Source: Udeniomyces pyricola
Lineage: Eukaryota > Basidiomycota > Tremellomycetes > Cystofilobasidiales > Mrakiaceae
Reading direction: 5' to 3'
NCBI GenBank assembly: GCA_039545295.1
Contig: BCIK01000025.1
Coordinates: forward strand, 331,603 to 395,602
DNA length: 64,000 nucleotides
Below, piece after piece: positions 47,873-58,288 of the stretch. Positions within the stretch are counted from its first letter, which is position 1. Every line of letters begins with the position of its first letter. Both the position numbers and the translations under genes were made by a program. Below the pieces are notes generated by a model. It was not told the origin of the DNA. It saw only the letters and a list, made by a program, of their open reading frames with translations, and did no database searches.

Positions 47873-49665
47873 TTACTCCTCTTTCACATCCTCCTCCTCC
47901 TCTTCCTCTTCTTCTCCAGACTTGGCCTGCTTCTCCGCTTCCACGTCACCGCTCTGCTTCTCTCCCTCCTTAGCCACAACCCCATTCTTTTTCGTCTTCT
48001 TCTCCTCTTCCTCAGGCATATGACCCTCCGCCAACATCTTCTCCAACCGCCTCACTTCAACCACACTCTGCGCGCCAGCAATCGCCTTTTTAACCTTCTC
48101 CCTTTCCTCATCCGACATCAACCTCCCCTTGTTCGATCCTCCATGCCCGTTCTCCGTTCCGACCGACTGCTTGGCGCCAGCAGCGGCGGAGCTCGTCGGC
48201 GTACAGAGCGCGACGGCGAGCGCGTTAGGTTGAGAGTTGGGAGGAGCAGTGAGGAAGAGATCGGTCGCGTTGGTACGCTCGGCATCCTTTATGCGATTAA
48301 AGTCGAGGACGTGAAGGCGACCGCCAGCGACCTGAAGAGAGTGAAGCGTCGAAATGTCAAAGGAAAGGGAACGTCAGACGTGAGAGAGAAAGAAGGGAAG
48401 GTGGAAGGGGGGAGACAGAAAGAACAAAGAAGAAGTGCCGAAAAGTACGCGTCAGCTTGATGCTTTGAGAAAGAATATACTCTTTCCCCCCCCCCTTGCT
48501 CCCCCCTCTTCCCCTTTCATATGTCCCCTGCATCAACACGCAGCACGTGATCACAGCCAAACCAGCTCCTGAAGTTTCACCTTCCAGATACAAAACTCGC
48601 GATAGTGCGATTCGTTTTTGACGGGGTTCCCCTGCAAGTTGAGGTACCGCAGGTTGGTGCATGATTCGAGCGGAAGGAGCGACGCGAGGGATGTTATCGA
48701 GTTGCCGCTCAGGGCTGATCGTTCGCAACAACAGAAAGGAGCAAGATGAAATGGCATCAGTGAGTCTGTCGAGACTGGGTGTTGGTCTGAAAGATAGACC
48801 GGGATAGTTGAGGAAAGGAAAAGCAGGAGATTGAGAGAGGGAAAGAGGGAAATGGAGAGCCAAGGGAAACGACGGACTGAGGGTGGTAAGGTTAGGGACC
48901 TGCAGTGGTTCGTCAAGGGTGACAGTGGCAAAACCGAGGGAATGGTAGGTTCAGTCCCAGCTTGACAGGTTCAAACACGCGAAAGGTGGCTAGTCGTGAG
49001 AAGAGCACAGGACGAGAGAGGACAGGTGGGACTGACGTTGGTCGAGATTGAAGAGGCTATCGAACTGATGGAGTTGTTTGCGAGCAGGATCGACCGCAGC
49101 CTGGTCGCTGGACCGCACGCGAGAGAGCAAAAGCGAGGAATGATGAGTACATGATGAGTGATGGGCTGATGGTGATGAAGGGTGACCCGAGTCCCGTCAA
49201 GATGGTGGGCGAAGCGAGTGGGATGGAAGGGTCAAAGAGGAGGGGGGAGGGGGGAAGGGAAGAGAGAGAAGGAACGCACATAGAGGCAAGTTGGCGAGCG
49301 TGGTGAGCGCGTTGTCAGAAAGGTTGAGGGCGTCGTACCCGCCTTGAAACGCGCCAAGGTTCTCGATCGTTTGGATGGCGAGACCACGGAGCTCGAGCTC
49401 GCGCTCCTTGAGGGGGTTGATGCGGGAAGGGGCGCGCGAGACGAACTGTTGAGGCGGGAGGGAGGGATGGATCGAGTTAGTTGGGCGTCGCGACAGATGG
49501 GTGGGTGGACGGAAGGGCCAAATGATTGAGTATGGGTGAGTGGGCAGAGATTGAAGCGATAGAAGAGGAGGAGCAGGGGGAGAATAATGCTGATGATGAT
49601 GATGAGGTGGATGAGTATGAGGATGAGGATGACGATGGACATACGTCGGGAGTGAGCTTGACCAT
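47873..49665 (-). CDS. LEA1: U2 snRNP protein A' (leucine-rich repeat)
   Basis: A multi-exon gene of about 280-290 residues. Exon 1 (49665..49645) is MVKLTPD. Then FVSRAPSRINPLKERELELRGLAIQTIENLGAFQGGYDALNLSDNALTTL, TRLRSILLANNSISSIASSI, VPNLTTL joined to LSGNSITSLASLLPLESC, and NLRYLNLQGNPVKNESHYREFCIWK. These are the leucine-rich repeats and the cap typical of U2A'. The next exon carries VLDFNRIKDAER. The C-terminus has SDEEREKVKKAIAGAQSVVEVRRLEKMLAEGHMPEEEE, the family's conserved helix, then an acidic tail of about ten Glu. The protein binds stem-loop IV of U2 snRNA with U2B'' and helps U2 recognise the branch point. The U2 snRNA gene itself is about 8 kb away in this window. Confidence 0.93.
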
Positions 49666-50029
49666 GGCGTCGAGGCGGGTTGAGCAAAGTAGCGAGAAGA
49701 AGGAAGGGGGGTGGTTCGGTGTAGGAAGTCGAAACTAGGAGGCGGCGATGTGATCTGGTGGTGCGCGTGTGGGTTGATTGGCCTGGGTTGGTTGGCCTGG
49801 GTTGGACAGACTGACTAGACTGACTAGACTGATCACCTCCGTTGGGATTGGAATTTGAAGCAGCAGCGCATGATGATTTCATGAAGAGCAACCACTCGAC
49901 TCGAATTATCGAAAGTGTAGAGATTTCCATATCCCACCTCGCCCCCTTTTCTTTTTCCTTTCCCATTCCAACTCGACTCCACTCCATTAATCACCACCAC
50001 CACAACCACCACTACAACTACCCCACCTA
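49666..50029. promoter_or_regulatory. short divergent promoter of LEA1 and a nucleolar gene
   Basis: Only 364 bp separate the start codons of LEA1 (minus) and the Bud21/Utp16-like gene (plus). It contains GGTTGG and GACTAGACTGACTAGACTGA direct repeats near 49780-49833 and CCACCACCAC just before the plus-strand start. A common promoter for a splicing and a ribosome-biogenesis gene is plausible. Confidence 0.5.
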
Positions 50030-51729
50030 ATGCCCGGCCTTTCTGCCCTTGCAGTCCGTAGACTCGCCTCCCAATCCCCCGTCTCCTCTCCCAAAACCAC
50101 CGACTCAGCCCCTCCTTCGTCTTCCTCCGCGTCGGCTGCTGCTTCTCCCTCCGTTCCAACTACCATCAAGGACACTCCCTCCAAGTCGCCCAAAGCTCCG
50201 ACGTCCGCCAGAAAATCCCGTCCCTCGCCCGCCGGGGCAACGACCCCCGCTTCGACCACCTCCAAACGAGCCCGCTCCTCCGCCCCGTCGCCTTCAGCGT
50301 TTCCTCCTCCTCCTCCCCCGTCTTTCACGCCCAACGCGACTGATTCCAAGAAGCCAACAAAGAAGGTCTTTGGGGACGACGATGACCAGGATGACTTTGC
50401 GACGTTTGAGATGAACCTCGACGAAGGTCCCTCGGCTGGCTTTGTTGGGAGTGAAGGCGATGCGGTCGAGAGTGGATCGGACATGTCGGATAGCGAGGAT
50501 GACGGCGACGACAGTCATGAGGAGGACAACAGTGATGATGACGATGATGATGAGGCCCCCGAGGAGGAGAGTATGGGCAAAGGTCGAGAAGAAGCTCAGA
50601 AAGAGGACGAGAAGCGAAGGTTGGCTCTTGAGAAGTACGTTTTGCTTTCTTCTTTCTTGGAGCTAGACGAAACGGCACGCGTCATACATGCTAATCTGTC
50701 GTGATTCCTTTCCTTCCCTCTTCTTTTTGGCTCGTCTGATAGGACCAAGCAAGCTCGTCGAACGGCCGCTTTGAAGCGTCAAGAGCAATCGACGTCCAAG
50801 CAGCAGCAGCAGCAGCAACAAGTCGCCTCGACCACAGCTCCCTCTTACCTCCCCGAGGAGCTCTTCACCGAAGCCGACGCCGCTCGAACCGAACGACTCG
50901 CTCAGGAAGCTGCTGACGAAGCGTCCAGAGTCAAGGAAGCTCGACGAGCTGCTAAGCTTGCCGCTGCGTCGACGGGCGCGGCCAAGAAGCGAAAGGCAGT
51001 CGACCAAGGAGAGAGGAGGATGTTGCCGTACGTCATGATCTGACTGGATCTTCTATATATACTTGTACCTATATCCCTACTCTTACGACGGTTCTTTGAG
51101 TTAACGCTTCCCTCTCTCCCTCCCTTCGTTACTATCCAACTGATCTTTGATACCCACAGAGGAGGCACCTCGATCCGACTCCTCACCGACGATTCCCAAG
51201 CCCCAACGCCTTCCCTCGCTACCTCTTCCTCTTCTTCCACCCTCACCGCCCCTTCTCGACGCGTCCGCAAGTTTCTCAAGACGGCGCACCAACTCAAGCC
51301 GGTCGAATCGGACCCACTCAAGTCCAAGATGGCGGTTGGCCCGACGGCAGCGTCGAGTAAGGATGGGTTTGGTCGAATGAGAGGTTGGGTCCGAAAGGAA
51401 TGTAAGTTTGACCTTTTTCTTTCAACAGAGCTCATCAAAAAGGATGCGGTATGGTTCGCCTTGTGGATCCGTTTCCTCGAGCCGAACACTTGGAGTACTC
51501 TTCCAACTGACTTTTCCCCTGCTTGTTTTTTTTTTTCTCCTTTTTCTTTTTACTGACCCATCTCGGTCTTTCTTCCCTTCTTCCCATGCATGGTCTCTTT
51601 TGTCGTCTCACTTCCGATTCAAATCTGCATCGCGCCATAGCCCACCTAACGGCCAGTCAGAAGAAGCGAGGGCCGGCTCTCAACTTTACGACGGGTCGAT
51701 TGGATCAGCACCCTCATCGTCATCTCTAA
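50030..51729 (+). CDS. Bud21/Utp16-like nucleolar protein
   Basis: Four exons (50030..50634, 50743..51027, 51160..51401, 51641..51729) give 406 residues. The N-terminal 120 residues are Ser/Pro/Lys-rich. A very acidic tract follows (about residues 140-185, many Asp/Glu). Then come a charged helix (EKRRLALEKTKQARRTAALKRQ), a Gln run of seven, PEELFTEADAARTERLAQEAA, and a basic C-terminus with RVRKFLKTAHQL and QKKRGPALNFTTGRL. The acidic tract plus LP.ELF, RKF and a terminal K-R-G-P-A-x-N-F motif resembles fungal Bud21/Utp16, a U3 snoRNP component in small-subunit processing. The match is by pattern only and other nucleolar proteins are possible. Confidence 0.55.
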
Positions 51730-52699
51730 ATGACCCATCGAGTTGGGAAGATCAAACCGCGTGCAAGGTAGTGAATACAGACCAATCCTGATAACACAAT
51801 AGTGACTTCAATTTAGAATGTGATTCACTGTTGGTTTTTCTCCTTCCTCGTTCCCTCTCTATCTTGCCTTTGCTCCTTTATCCCTCTTCTTCTTTTTGTT
51901 TTTTTGTTTCTTTTTGGTTTGCACGTCGTTTCAACACCCATCTCGTTTCTCCTCGCTCTTCCCTTTGGTTTGCTCCTCCCTTGGTTTGTTCGTCTCAATC
52001 CCCTTCCCCCCACACTACCCCCACTTCATATTTTCTCATCGTATTCTTTTTCTTCACGCCGCGTCCGGTTCCCATTCGCCTAGCTTGAGACGTACGTCGA
52101 CGGTCCCAATCCACCTCGGGCTTCCTCCATCTATCATCCATCGACTCCGTATCACAAGACGTCTCTTAGTTTTTTTTTTTCTCCTCTCTCTTGGTTTTTT
52201 TCTTCTTTTCTTTCTGTTTTTCTTCTTCTTCTGCTTCTATCTGATGTCGACTGGTTCCTTATCTGACATAATGCATGGTGCATGGATGAAATGAAGCGGA
52301 CATATATAGCTGAATACCGGTTAGTTGAGATTCTGTCGCGAGGACGGAGACTAGCTCATGGATGAGATGGTCATACGTGTATGGAATATATATGGCGAGG
52401 GAAGTTGAGGGAGGGAAATACGACTTGAAAAAAAAAAGTGTTGATATTTTTCGATCCGGACGCGCCGTTTGTTTGTCTGGCACGTTGCCATTTACCAGCG
52501 CGCGCGTCGTCTCTCTCCAACAGTCTGCTTCCATCCTCATAAACCACTTACATATCAGTTCAAGTCGCGTGTTCTTGATTGACCCCCATCCAATGTATCA
52601 CCCACATCATCTTCGCATGTGAACCAGTATCGACGCTCCCTTACTGTCCTTCCCACCTACCATCCTCTTCCGCTGGGCCGGCCCATATACATCCAACTC
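51730..52699. other. intergenic, T/C-rich, no gene seen
   Basis: Strongly pyrimidine-rich on the plus strand (51825-52250). The ORFs are low complexity. It holds the 3' region of one gene and the leader of the next. Confidence 0.6.
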
Positions 52700-54783
52700 A
52701 TGGCTCTTCTTCCGAACGTCGTTCCCATGGGTCAGCAGACGCGACGACAGCCTTCGACCTCACCCTCCCTCACCCCTGCAGCTCAGACAACCCCCGCCGT
52801 CGGCAGCATGGAGTCCAGTCTCTCATCGCTCCCACCACTACCGGCGTCTTTCTTGCTTCCTCTGGCCTCACTTTCAGACTCACAACCGACGATTCTCGTA
52901 CCTAATTCATCGTCCCAACCGTCTACAGAATATCTTGCCGAGCGCGATCCCTCGCAGCAACTGTACCACTCCTCCCATCATGGTGGAACTAACACCCCTC
53001 CGATCCGCTTACCCACAACCTCCAGCTCTTCGAGCTCCGCTCTGTCAGACCTTCCTTCTCTCCCTACATCCTCCTACTCTCTCCATGCCCCATTCGATCC
53101 CACCGCATCCACTTCAACCCTCTCACCACTACCGCCTGCCAATGACAAGGCATCACCCCTCTTCCTCGACCCTCCCTCTTCCCCCCTCACTCTCCTCCCA
53201 ACTTTCGCCTATCCTCCTCCCCTCGACTCGAATGACCCTTCCTCTTCTCCTTCTTCATCGTCCCCACCAGCTCACCATCAAGATCTACCTATGTCTTCCG
53301 ATCTTCAACCTTTTCAGACATCGTTACCGTATCCGACGATGCCGTCTCCTTCAGAGTACCAACCGACGTTTTTCGCCCGCGGAACGACCACTACCGCTAT
53401 CCCAAACCAACTTCCCACCTCGTCGTCGTCGTCGTCTCCGTTATCTTCATGGTCAGGCTTGGAAGGAACCCATCGTCATCGTCGGCCATCGATCGAGATG
53501 AAGAAACCGGCGAAATATTCGACGACGGAACCGACGTTTGGAGATCTGTTGGATGTGGCGTTTTTGAGATATCAGGCTTCTTTGGATGCTATTGCTGATA
53601 AATATAGGAACGTAGAAGAAGATGATGAGGATGAGGAGGGTGATGAAGAGGAGGAGGATGACGAAGAAGAAGAGGAGGAAGAAGAAGACGACGAAGAAGA
53701 GGACGACGAGGCTAGAAACCCCCGAGGACACGACTACAAACGGACCGAGGCTATCCCATCAAACCAAATACCCTCTTCTCTCACTCACAGCAGCAACAGC
53801 AACGGATACAGCAACAGTCGCCGTCGTCCTCGACATACCTGTCGAAGCGTCATTGTTCGGTTCGCAGACGTCCTCGAGCGAATGGTTGGAGGTCTCATGA
53901 CGGACGTCGAGGATGAAGCGGGAGAGGATGAAGATGGAGATGAATTTGCGGGAATCGGGAAAGAAGAAGGCGAGGATGAGGACGAAGGGAAAGAGGAAGC
54001 GATTGTCGTGAAGCTTGGAGAAGGAAGTGATGAGGAAGGAGAGGAGGAAGATGTCGACTTGGTGCTGACTCAAGCGGTTGCAGCGTCTGGTAGGGTTGAT
54101 GGAATGGGTAAAGCGAGACAAAGCGAGGGTGAAGGCTTGTTTGGAGCCCGATCAGGGTACGTCTTGACGGATGTAGAGGTTCCTGCTAACCTGGGTTCAA
54201 AAACTAATCAACACAGACCGCTGACGGTATTTTTCATTGGGTTTGTAACTTTCCTTGCGTCGTATGGTTTGTGCACTTGGGCAGTATTCCGACGTGGTGT
54301 TGGGTCGAGGAAGATACGCCCTCTACTTCTTCTGTCTTTTCGGCCCTCATGGTGCGTTGTTTTTCCTCCCTCCTGCATATTCCCAAAGCCATCTCCAAAA
54401 TTTCTTCAGGTGATGGAGCATAGATTTTAACGTTCCTTTATCCCTCTCTGATCATTTCTTTTCCTTCGTTTCCAGCAACACTCTGCATCTCTCACCCCCT
54501 CCCTCGCTTATGCGACCCACATCCTTCTCAACCTTCCCCCATCCCCTCTCACAGCGTCCTCTTCGTCGTCGGATCCTCTCCTCTCTCCTCTCCAGCGCTC
54601 TGTGCTAGAAGCCAAGAAACCGGAGCAGTGGGTCGTCAGCTTTGACTGGGTCAGAGATTGTTTGCGGACGGGGTTGAGGTTGGGCGAGGGAGCTTACGAG
54701 GTCAGATTGTTCGAACCGAGGAGGAAGGGGATGGGAGGAGAGAAGGGCAAAGGTAGAAGACTTGAGGTTGAAGACGAACGAAG
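52700..54783 (+). CDS. acidic BRCT-domain protein
   Basis: Starts at the ATG of MALLPNVVPMGQ. The first exon, to about 54159, is Ser/Pro/Thr-rich for 270 residues, then KKPAKYSTTEPTFGDLLDVAFLRYQASLDAIADKYRNVEE, a run of about 40 Glu/Asp, and a second acidic stretch. Short exons follow: GPLTVFFIG near 54.22 kb, IPTWCWVEEDTPSTSSVF near 54.3 kb, then from about 54476 HSASLTPSLAYATHILLNLPP and EQWVVSFDWVRDCLRTGLRLGE. The last has the conserved Trp and C-terminal helix of a BRCT domain, and the preceding hydrophobic exons fit its N-terminal strands. BRCT domains bind phosphopeptides or DNA ends in repair and checkpoint proteins. The gene may continue into the ORF at 55436-56605. The identity of the protein is not recognised. 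Confidence 0.6.
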
Positions 54784-55435
54784 GTGAGTCGTGTGTTTGT
54801 GGTTTATTTCTCTAGGTAGTAGGCGGGTTTGTTTCTTTTGGCTTCTCGGTAGAGATTTGGGCCTGCAAAGTCAATAGAAAAATCGATTTATCTGGTCATG
54901 ATCAAATATATCCTAACGTCTTCAATTGAGTCCCATCCCTTGCCACGTTGATTCCATCGAAACACTTCACTTCGCCCCAATATCGCATCAAACCCTCAGT
55001 CTCCCTCCCATCCCGGCTTTTCAGCCCTCATCGAATCGCCCTTCCCGCTCTTTGGCCGAGTGCACCGGTGCTCTAAAACCACCGCCATTTCCACTTCAAG
55101 GCGCCTGGGCAGCCCCATCCCGCGGGAGCAGCCGTCTCGCAGAGGACGACGAGGAGAGATACCACAACCGACTCCCACCATCGACGTGTCCGCCCAGGAT
55201 GCAACGGTCAAAAGAACATCTCGAGCAAGCGACGGCAATCTCATGGGTGAGTTGGGGAAGCCTAAAATCGAAAAAGGGGGGGGGGGGGGGGTCGATCCAA
55301 CCCGATCTACCTTTTCAGAGGAATTTCACTTCCTTCTTTCACTCACACAACCTTTCCTGTCGTCTTCTTGTATAACCCACGTTTTGTTCACTCGTTTGAC
55401 CGAATATTTTCACCATCAAGTCGCGAAGCGAAGTC

Positions 55436-56605
55436 TTGCCACAACCTGACGTGCCCCAATTCAATGCTCCATCCGTGACCTCGCCCGTCAAAACGATGAC
55501 GACGACGACGACGTTTGCCGCCACGACCGCGACGTCGGAACTCAATTCTGATGGCCCACATCCTTCATCTCCCCCATCGCCGTTTTTGCACGGCGTTCGA
55601 TCCAAACGTCCGAGATTCGACTCGCTTCCTAAATCTTCATCACTACTTCCTCCTCCTCCGCCGCCATTAGCAGCCCATCTGTCACGTGATGTCAGCACTG
55701 TGATCGACACTCACGAGAATTCGTTTCCCTCTTCAGGTTACATCACAACTTTCACTTCCTCCTCCTCGACCGTCTCATCCAAAACCAAACCTCCCCCAAA
55801 CCTACACCCAGCCACAGCCGAAGCAACAGGTCCTTCCACCATATCAACTTCAACCCATCGCTTCACTAAAAAGCCCATCTTTCGTCCTCCATGTACCACC
55901 ACGTCATCTTCTTCGACTTCGACTTCGACTTCTTTGCATGGTTCGAAACCAGTCCGATCCGGGAAGGATCGAATCATCCCCTCAAAGTTCCCTATCTCTC
56001 ACCTCCTTCCTCGACCTTTGACGACCACGCTTCCTTCCAAGACCCCTTTAGGTCCCTTTGAACCCACGAAGCGCAGGGTCATCGTCCCTCCTAGCCATCC
56101 CATCGTTCCTAACGTGCTCAACGTTTCGACATCTCCTTGTTCTTCTTCCTCTGCTTCTTCCAAGATCATCTCTTCCTTTTCATCCGATCCACTTTCTTCT
56201 TCTTCTTGCTCTTCTGCATCCTTATCATTCGACTCCCATTCGCGTATTCCCATTCCTACTCATCTCTCCTCAACCTCCCTTGGACCGCATACCATCGAGC
56301 CTCCCCCCGTTCCGGACGACGACGACGACGACGACAACGCTCAGTCTCTTCTCGCCCGTAGGGGTGGGACGTCCTCCTCGAAAAAGCCGGTGCAGCATCC
56401 GCTCCGATCGCTGTTGAGAGGACCGGGTCAATCGCGTCTAGCGAGGGTTCCACCGTTGCTCTCAACGATTCGGAATCGTCACGTTGGGACTGGGACTGGG
56501 ACCGGAACGGGGACGGGGACGGGGACGACGAGGGAGAGTCAGGGAGGTGGAGGGAGGAAGAGGATGAGGTTGAGGTTGAGGTTGGAAATGCAAGGGGATG
56601 AATGA
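55436..56605 (+). CDS. Ser/Pro-rich ORF, possible 3' exon of the BRCT gene
   Basis: A 389-codon open frame with no ATG at its start, so if real it begins at a splice acceptor upstream. It is Ser/Thr/Pro-rich with small basic motifs (RSKRPRFDS, TKRRVIVPP), an Asp run (PVPDDDDDDDNAQ), RHPLRSLLRGPGQSRLAR-type basic sequence and a Gly-Thr repeat. The composition matches the disordered parts of the BRCT protein just upstream on the same strand. The region between (54.78-55.44 kb) has two competing open frames and I could not choose a join. Either it is the C-terminal part of that protein or a separate disordered nuclear protein. Confidence 0.45.
   Translation: MPQPDVPQFNAPSVTSPVKTMTTTTTFAATTATSELNSDGPHPSSPPSPFLHGVRSKRPRFDSLPKSSSLLPPPPPPLAAHLSRDVSTVIDTHENSFPSSGYITTFTSSSSTVSSKTKPPPNLHPATAEATGPSTISTSTHRFTKKPIFRPPCTTTSSSSTSTSTSLHGSKPVRSGKDRIIPSKFPISHLLPRPLTTTLPSKTPLGPFEPTKRRVIVPPSHPIVPNVLNVSTSPCSSSSASSKIISSFSSDPLSSSSCSSASLSFDSHSRIPIPTHLSSTSLGPHTIEPPPVPDDDDDDDNAQSLLARRGGTSSSKKPVQHPLRSLLRGPGQSRLARVPPLLSTIRNRHVGTGTGTGTGTGTGTTRESQGGGGRKRMRLRLRLEMQGDE
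56490..56531 (+). repeat. GGGACN minisatellite coding Gly-Thr
   Basis: About seven copies of the hexamer GGGACT/GGGACG/GGAACG in a row inside the Ser/Pro-rich ORF, read in frame as a Gly-Thr repeat. Confidence 0.85.
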
Positions 56606-57461
56606 GGGTTGAGAGATTGGTATCGACGTCGTCATAAGGAAGAAGAAAGAAAGAAAGAAAAAAAAGGAAAAGAAGGGAAGAAACCAAAAAGGACTGCAGA
56701 CAGGAGGAGGACCGGGTCTTTTTTTTTTTTTTTTTCTTTGATAATAATGACAATAATAAACAATATCGCGCAGGCTTTTATATATATATATAGCTATAGA
56801 TGAATCGATCTAGAGTGACTTTCATTCTTTTTTTTCTTTTCTTGATGTGTAACGTATAAGTCCAGATTTGAAGATAAATTGATCATGACGACGTTTGATC
56901 ATGAGATGGAAATCGTGATCGCCTGTCGACGTGCAGGACAGGACAGAGGGAGATGTCTCATGATCCGAATCGAGCAGTACACGTGTGTACGTAGTAGTAC
57001 TGTAAGTTGAGGGTAGATGAAGCAAAGATGATTGCTTTACAGTGGCATGCAGCCTGAACTGACTTTGTGCGTGTTGTATTGAAGTAGTGCAGGCAGGTAT
57101 TGCCAGGCTGGCCACTATCAAGTGTCCTGTGAAGTTGAATCCGTGAAAAATGAGTGATGTCGTGCTATCACACACACACACACGTACAACAAATAACAGA
57201 TATCGCTCTGCGAGGGTCATCACGTATCGCGTCGGTGGGTAAGGTCGATTGTATTAGATCGAAGGGTGTGATGAATCGAGGACGACGTTATCGGTTCGCG
57301 ACTGAGAAGGTCGATCGGAATGGAGGGCAGAAGCTAGCCAGCCACATCGCCCTGCCATGGCCTTCTGAAGAGAAAGCCATGCCAGATGCCAAGTGGAGAG
57401 TGGGTAGAAGTAGGAGTGGGTAGGAGAAGTGGGAGGAGGAAGAGGGGGACCCCTGACAACA
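56606..57461. other. intergenic, no gene seen
   Basis: Runs from the stop of the Ser/Pro-rich ORF to the 3' end of U2 snRNA. It contains a T run at 56720-56734, an AT run at 56780-56790 and CA repeats at 57170-57183. The A/T-rich part just past 56.6 kb is probably a 3' UTR. No coding frame supported. Confidence 0.55.
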
Positions 57462-57639
57462 CAAGGCAAGAGTGCAGCGCCAAGGTCATCGTGCCGGGTC
57501 GCTCGTGCAAGCAGAGGAGCAGCCCGACGGGCAAGGCAAAAAGTACAAAACCAGATACGCTCGCGTAGAGCGTATAAAATCGGTTAAAATTTTAAGAACA
57601 GATACTACACATGATCTAAGCCAAAAGGCCAGAGAGGAT
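57462..57639 (-). ncRNA. U2 spliceosomal snRNA
   Basis: The minus strand from 57639 reads ATCCTCTCTGGCCTTTTGGC, then TTAGATCATGTGTAGTATC and TGTTCTT. This is the near-universal 5' end of U2, including the GUAGUA that pairs with the intron branch site. Expected structures follow. Stem I pairs UCUGGCC with GGCUUAGA. Stem IIa is TAAAAT/ATTTTA around TTTAACCG. Stem IIb is ATACGCTC/GAGCGTAT around TACGC. A U-rich Sm-like site, ACTTTTTG, comes next. A GCCC/GGGC hairpin follows, and the 3' domain contains CTTGGCGCTGCACTCTTGCC. The length of about 178 nt fits fungal U2. The exact 3' end is estimated. Its protein partner gene LEA1 is also in the window. Confidence 0.93.
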
Positions 57640-57676
57640 GAGGGAAAAAAGGATGGAGGCGAGGTTTCGAAAGGAA

Positions 57677-57682
57677 TTTATA
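57677..57682 (-). promoter_or_regulatory. TATA box of U2 snRNA gene
   Basis: TATAAA on the minus strand, about 38-43 nt upstream of the inferred U2 5' end. A TATA-like element at this distance is seen at other fungal snRNA genes. The initiation site is inferred, not shown. Confidence 0.55.
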
Positions 57683-57836
57683 CGGTGGAGAAAGGAACGG
57701 ACGGTGGTTTCGACAAGATCGTGACTCTCTTGCTCGCCGTTGGCTAGGCGATAGCGAGAAACTCTCGGCCCCGTGGACGACTCACAGCCCGTTGTGCTTA
57801 GCGAACTCGGAGGCTAGCGTCTTGTGACATGGGAAG

Positions 57837-57839
<3 letters not shown>

Positions 57840-57891
<52 letters not shown>

Positions 57892-57908
57892 CGGGGGGGG
57901 GCGGGGCA
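57840..57908 (+). repeat. very long poly-G tract
   Basis: 52 consecutive Gs (57840-57891), then C, nine Gs, C and four Gs. It is the longest homopolymer in the window and could fold as stacked G-quadruplexes. Length may be inexact because such tracts sequence badly. Confidence 0.9.
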
Positions 57909-58251
57909 GCCGGCGGAGGAGAGTGTGGACTCAGGTCGATTGAAATGGCGCCAGGCGCTGCTGCTGCGACGACCAGACGACATGACTGTAAATTCCCCTT
58001 GCATGCAAGATGTCCTGTTCTAATGACTGTAAACTGTCAGCGTTGCAAAGAAAATTCGATAGAGTCGCAGAGACTAACATATATACGTACACAAGCATCG
58101 AGTGGGCAGAGGATGATGGACTAGGGTGGGGTACGTACTGGACCAAACACAAAGCCAAGCCCCGAGCTCGAACCGCCGTTACTGCGCGTGGCAGATGGTA
58201 ATCGATTTGTCCGTCGACCCTGCCAGCTCTGTCCACACTTACATTATGTCG

Positions 58252-58288
<37 letters not shown>

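Noticed and set aside
57829..58023. Poly-Gly ORF across the poly-G tract
   Set aside because: It is simply the homopolymer translated and has no coding support.
58254..58288. Poly-T tract as the tail of a retroelement
   Set aside because: No reverse transcriptase, target-site duplication or processed gene copy lies next to it.
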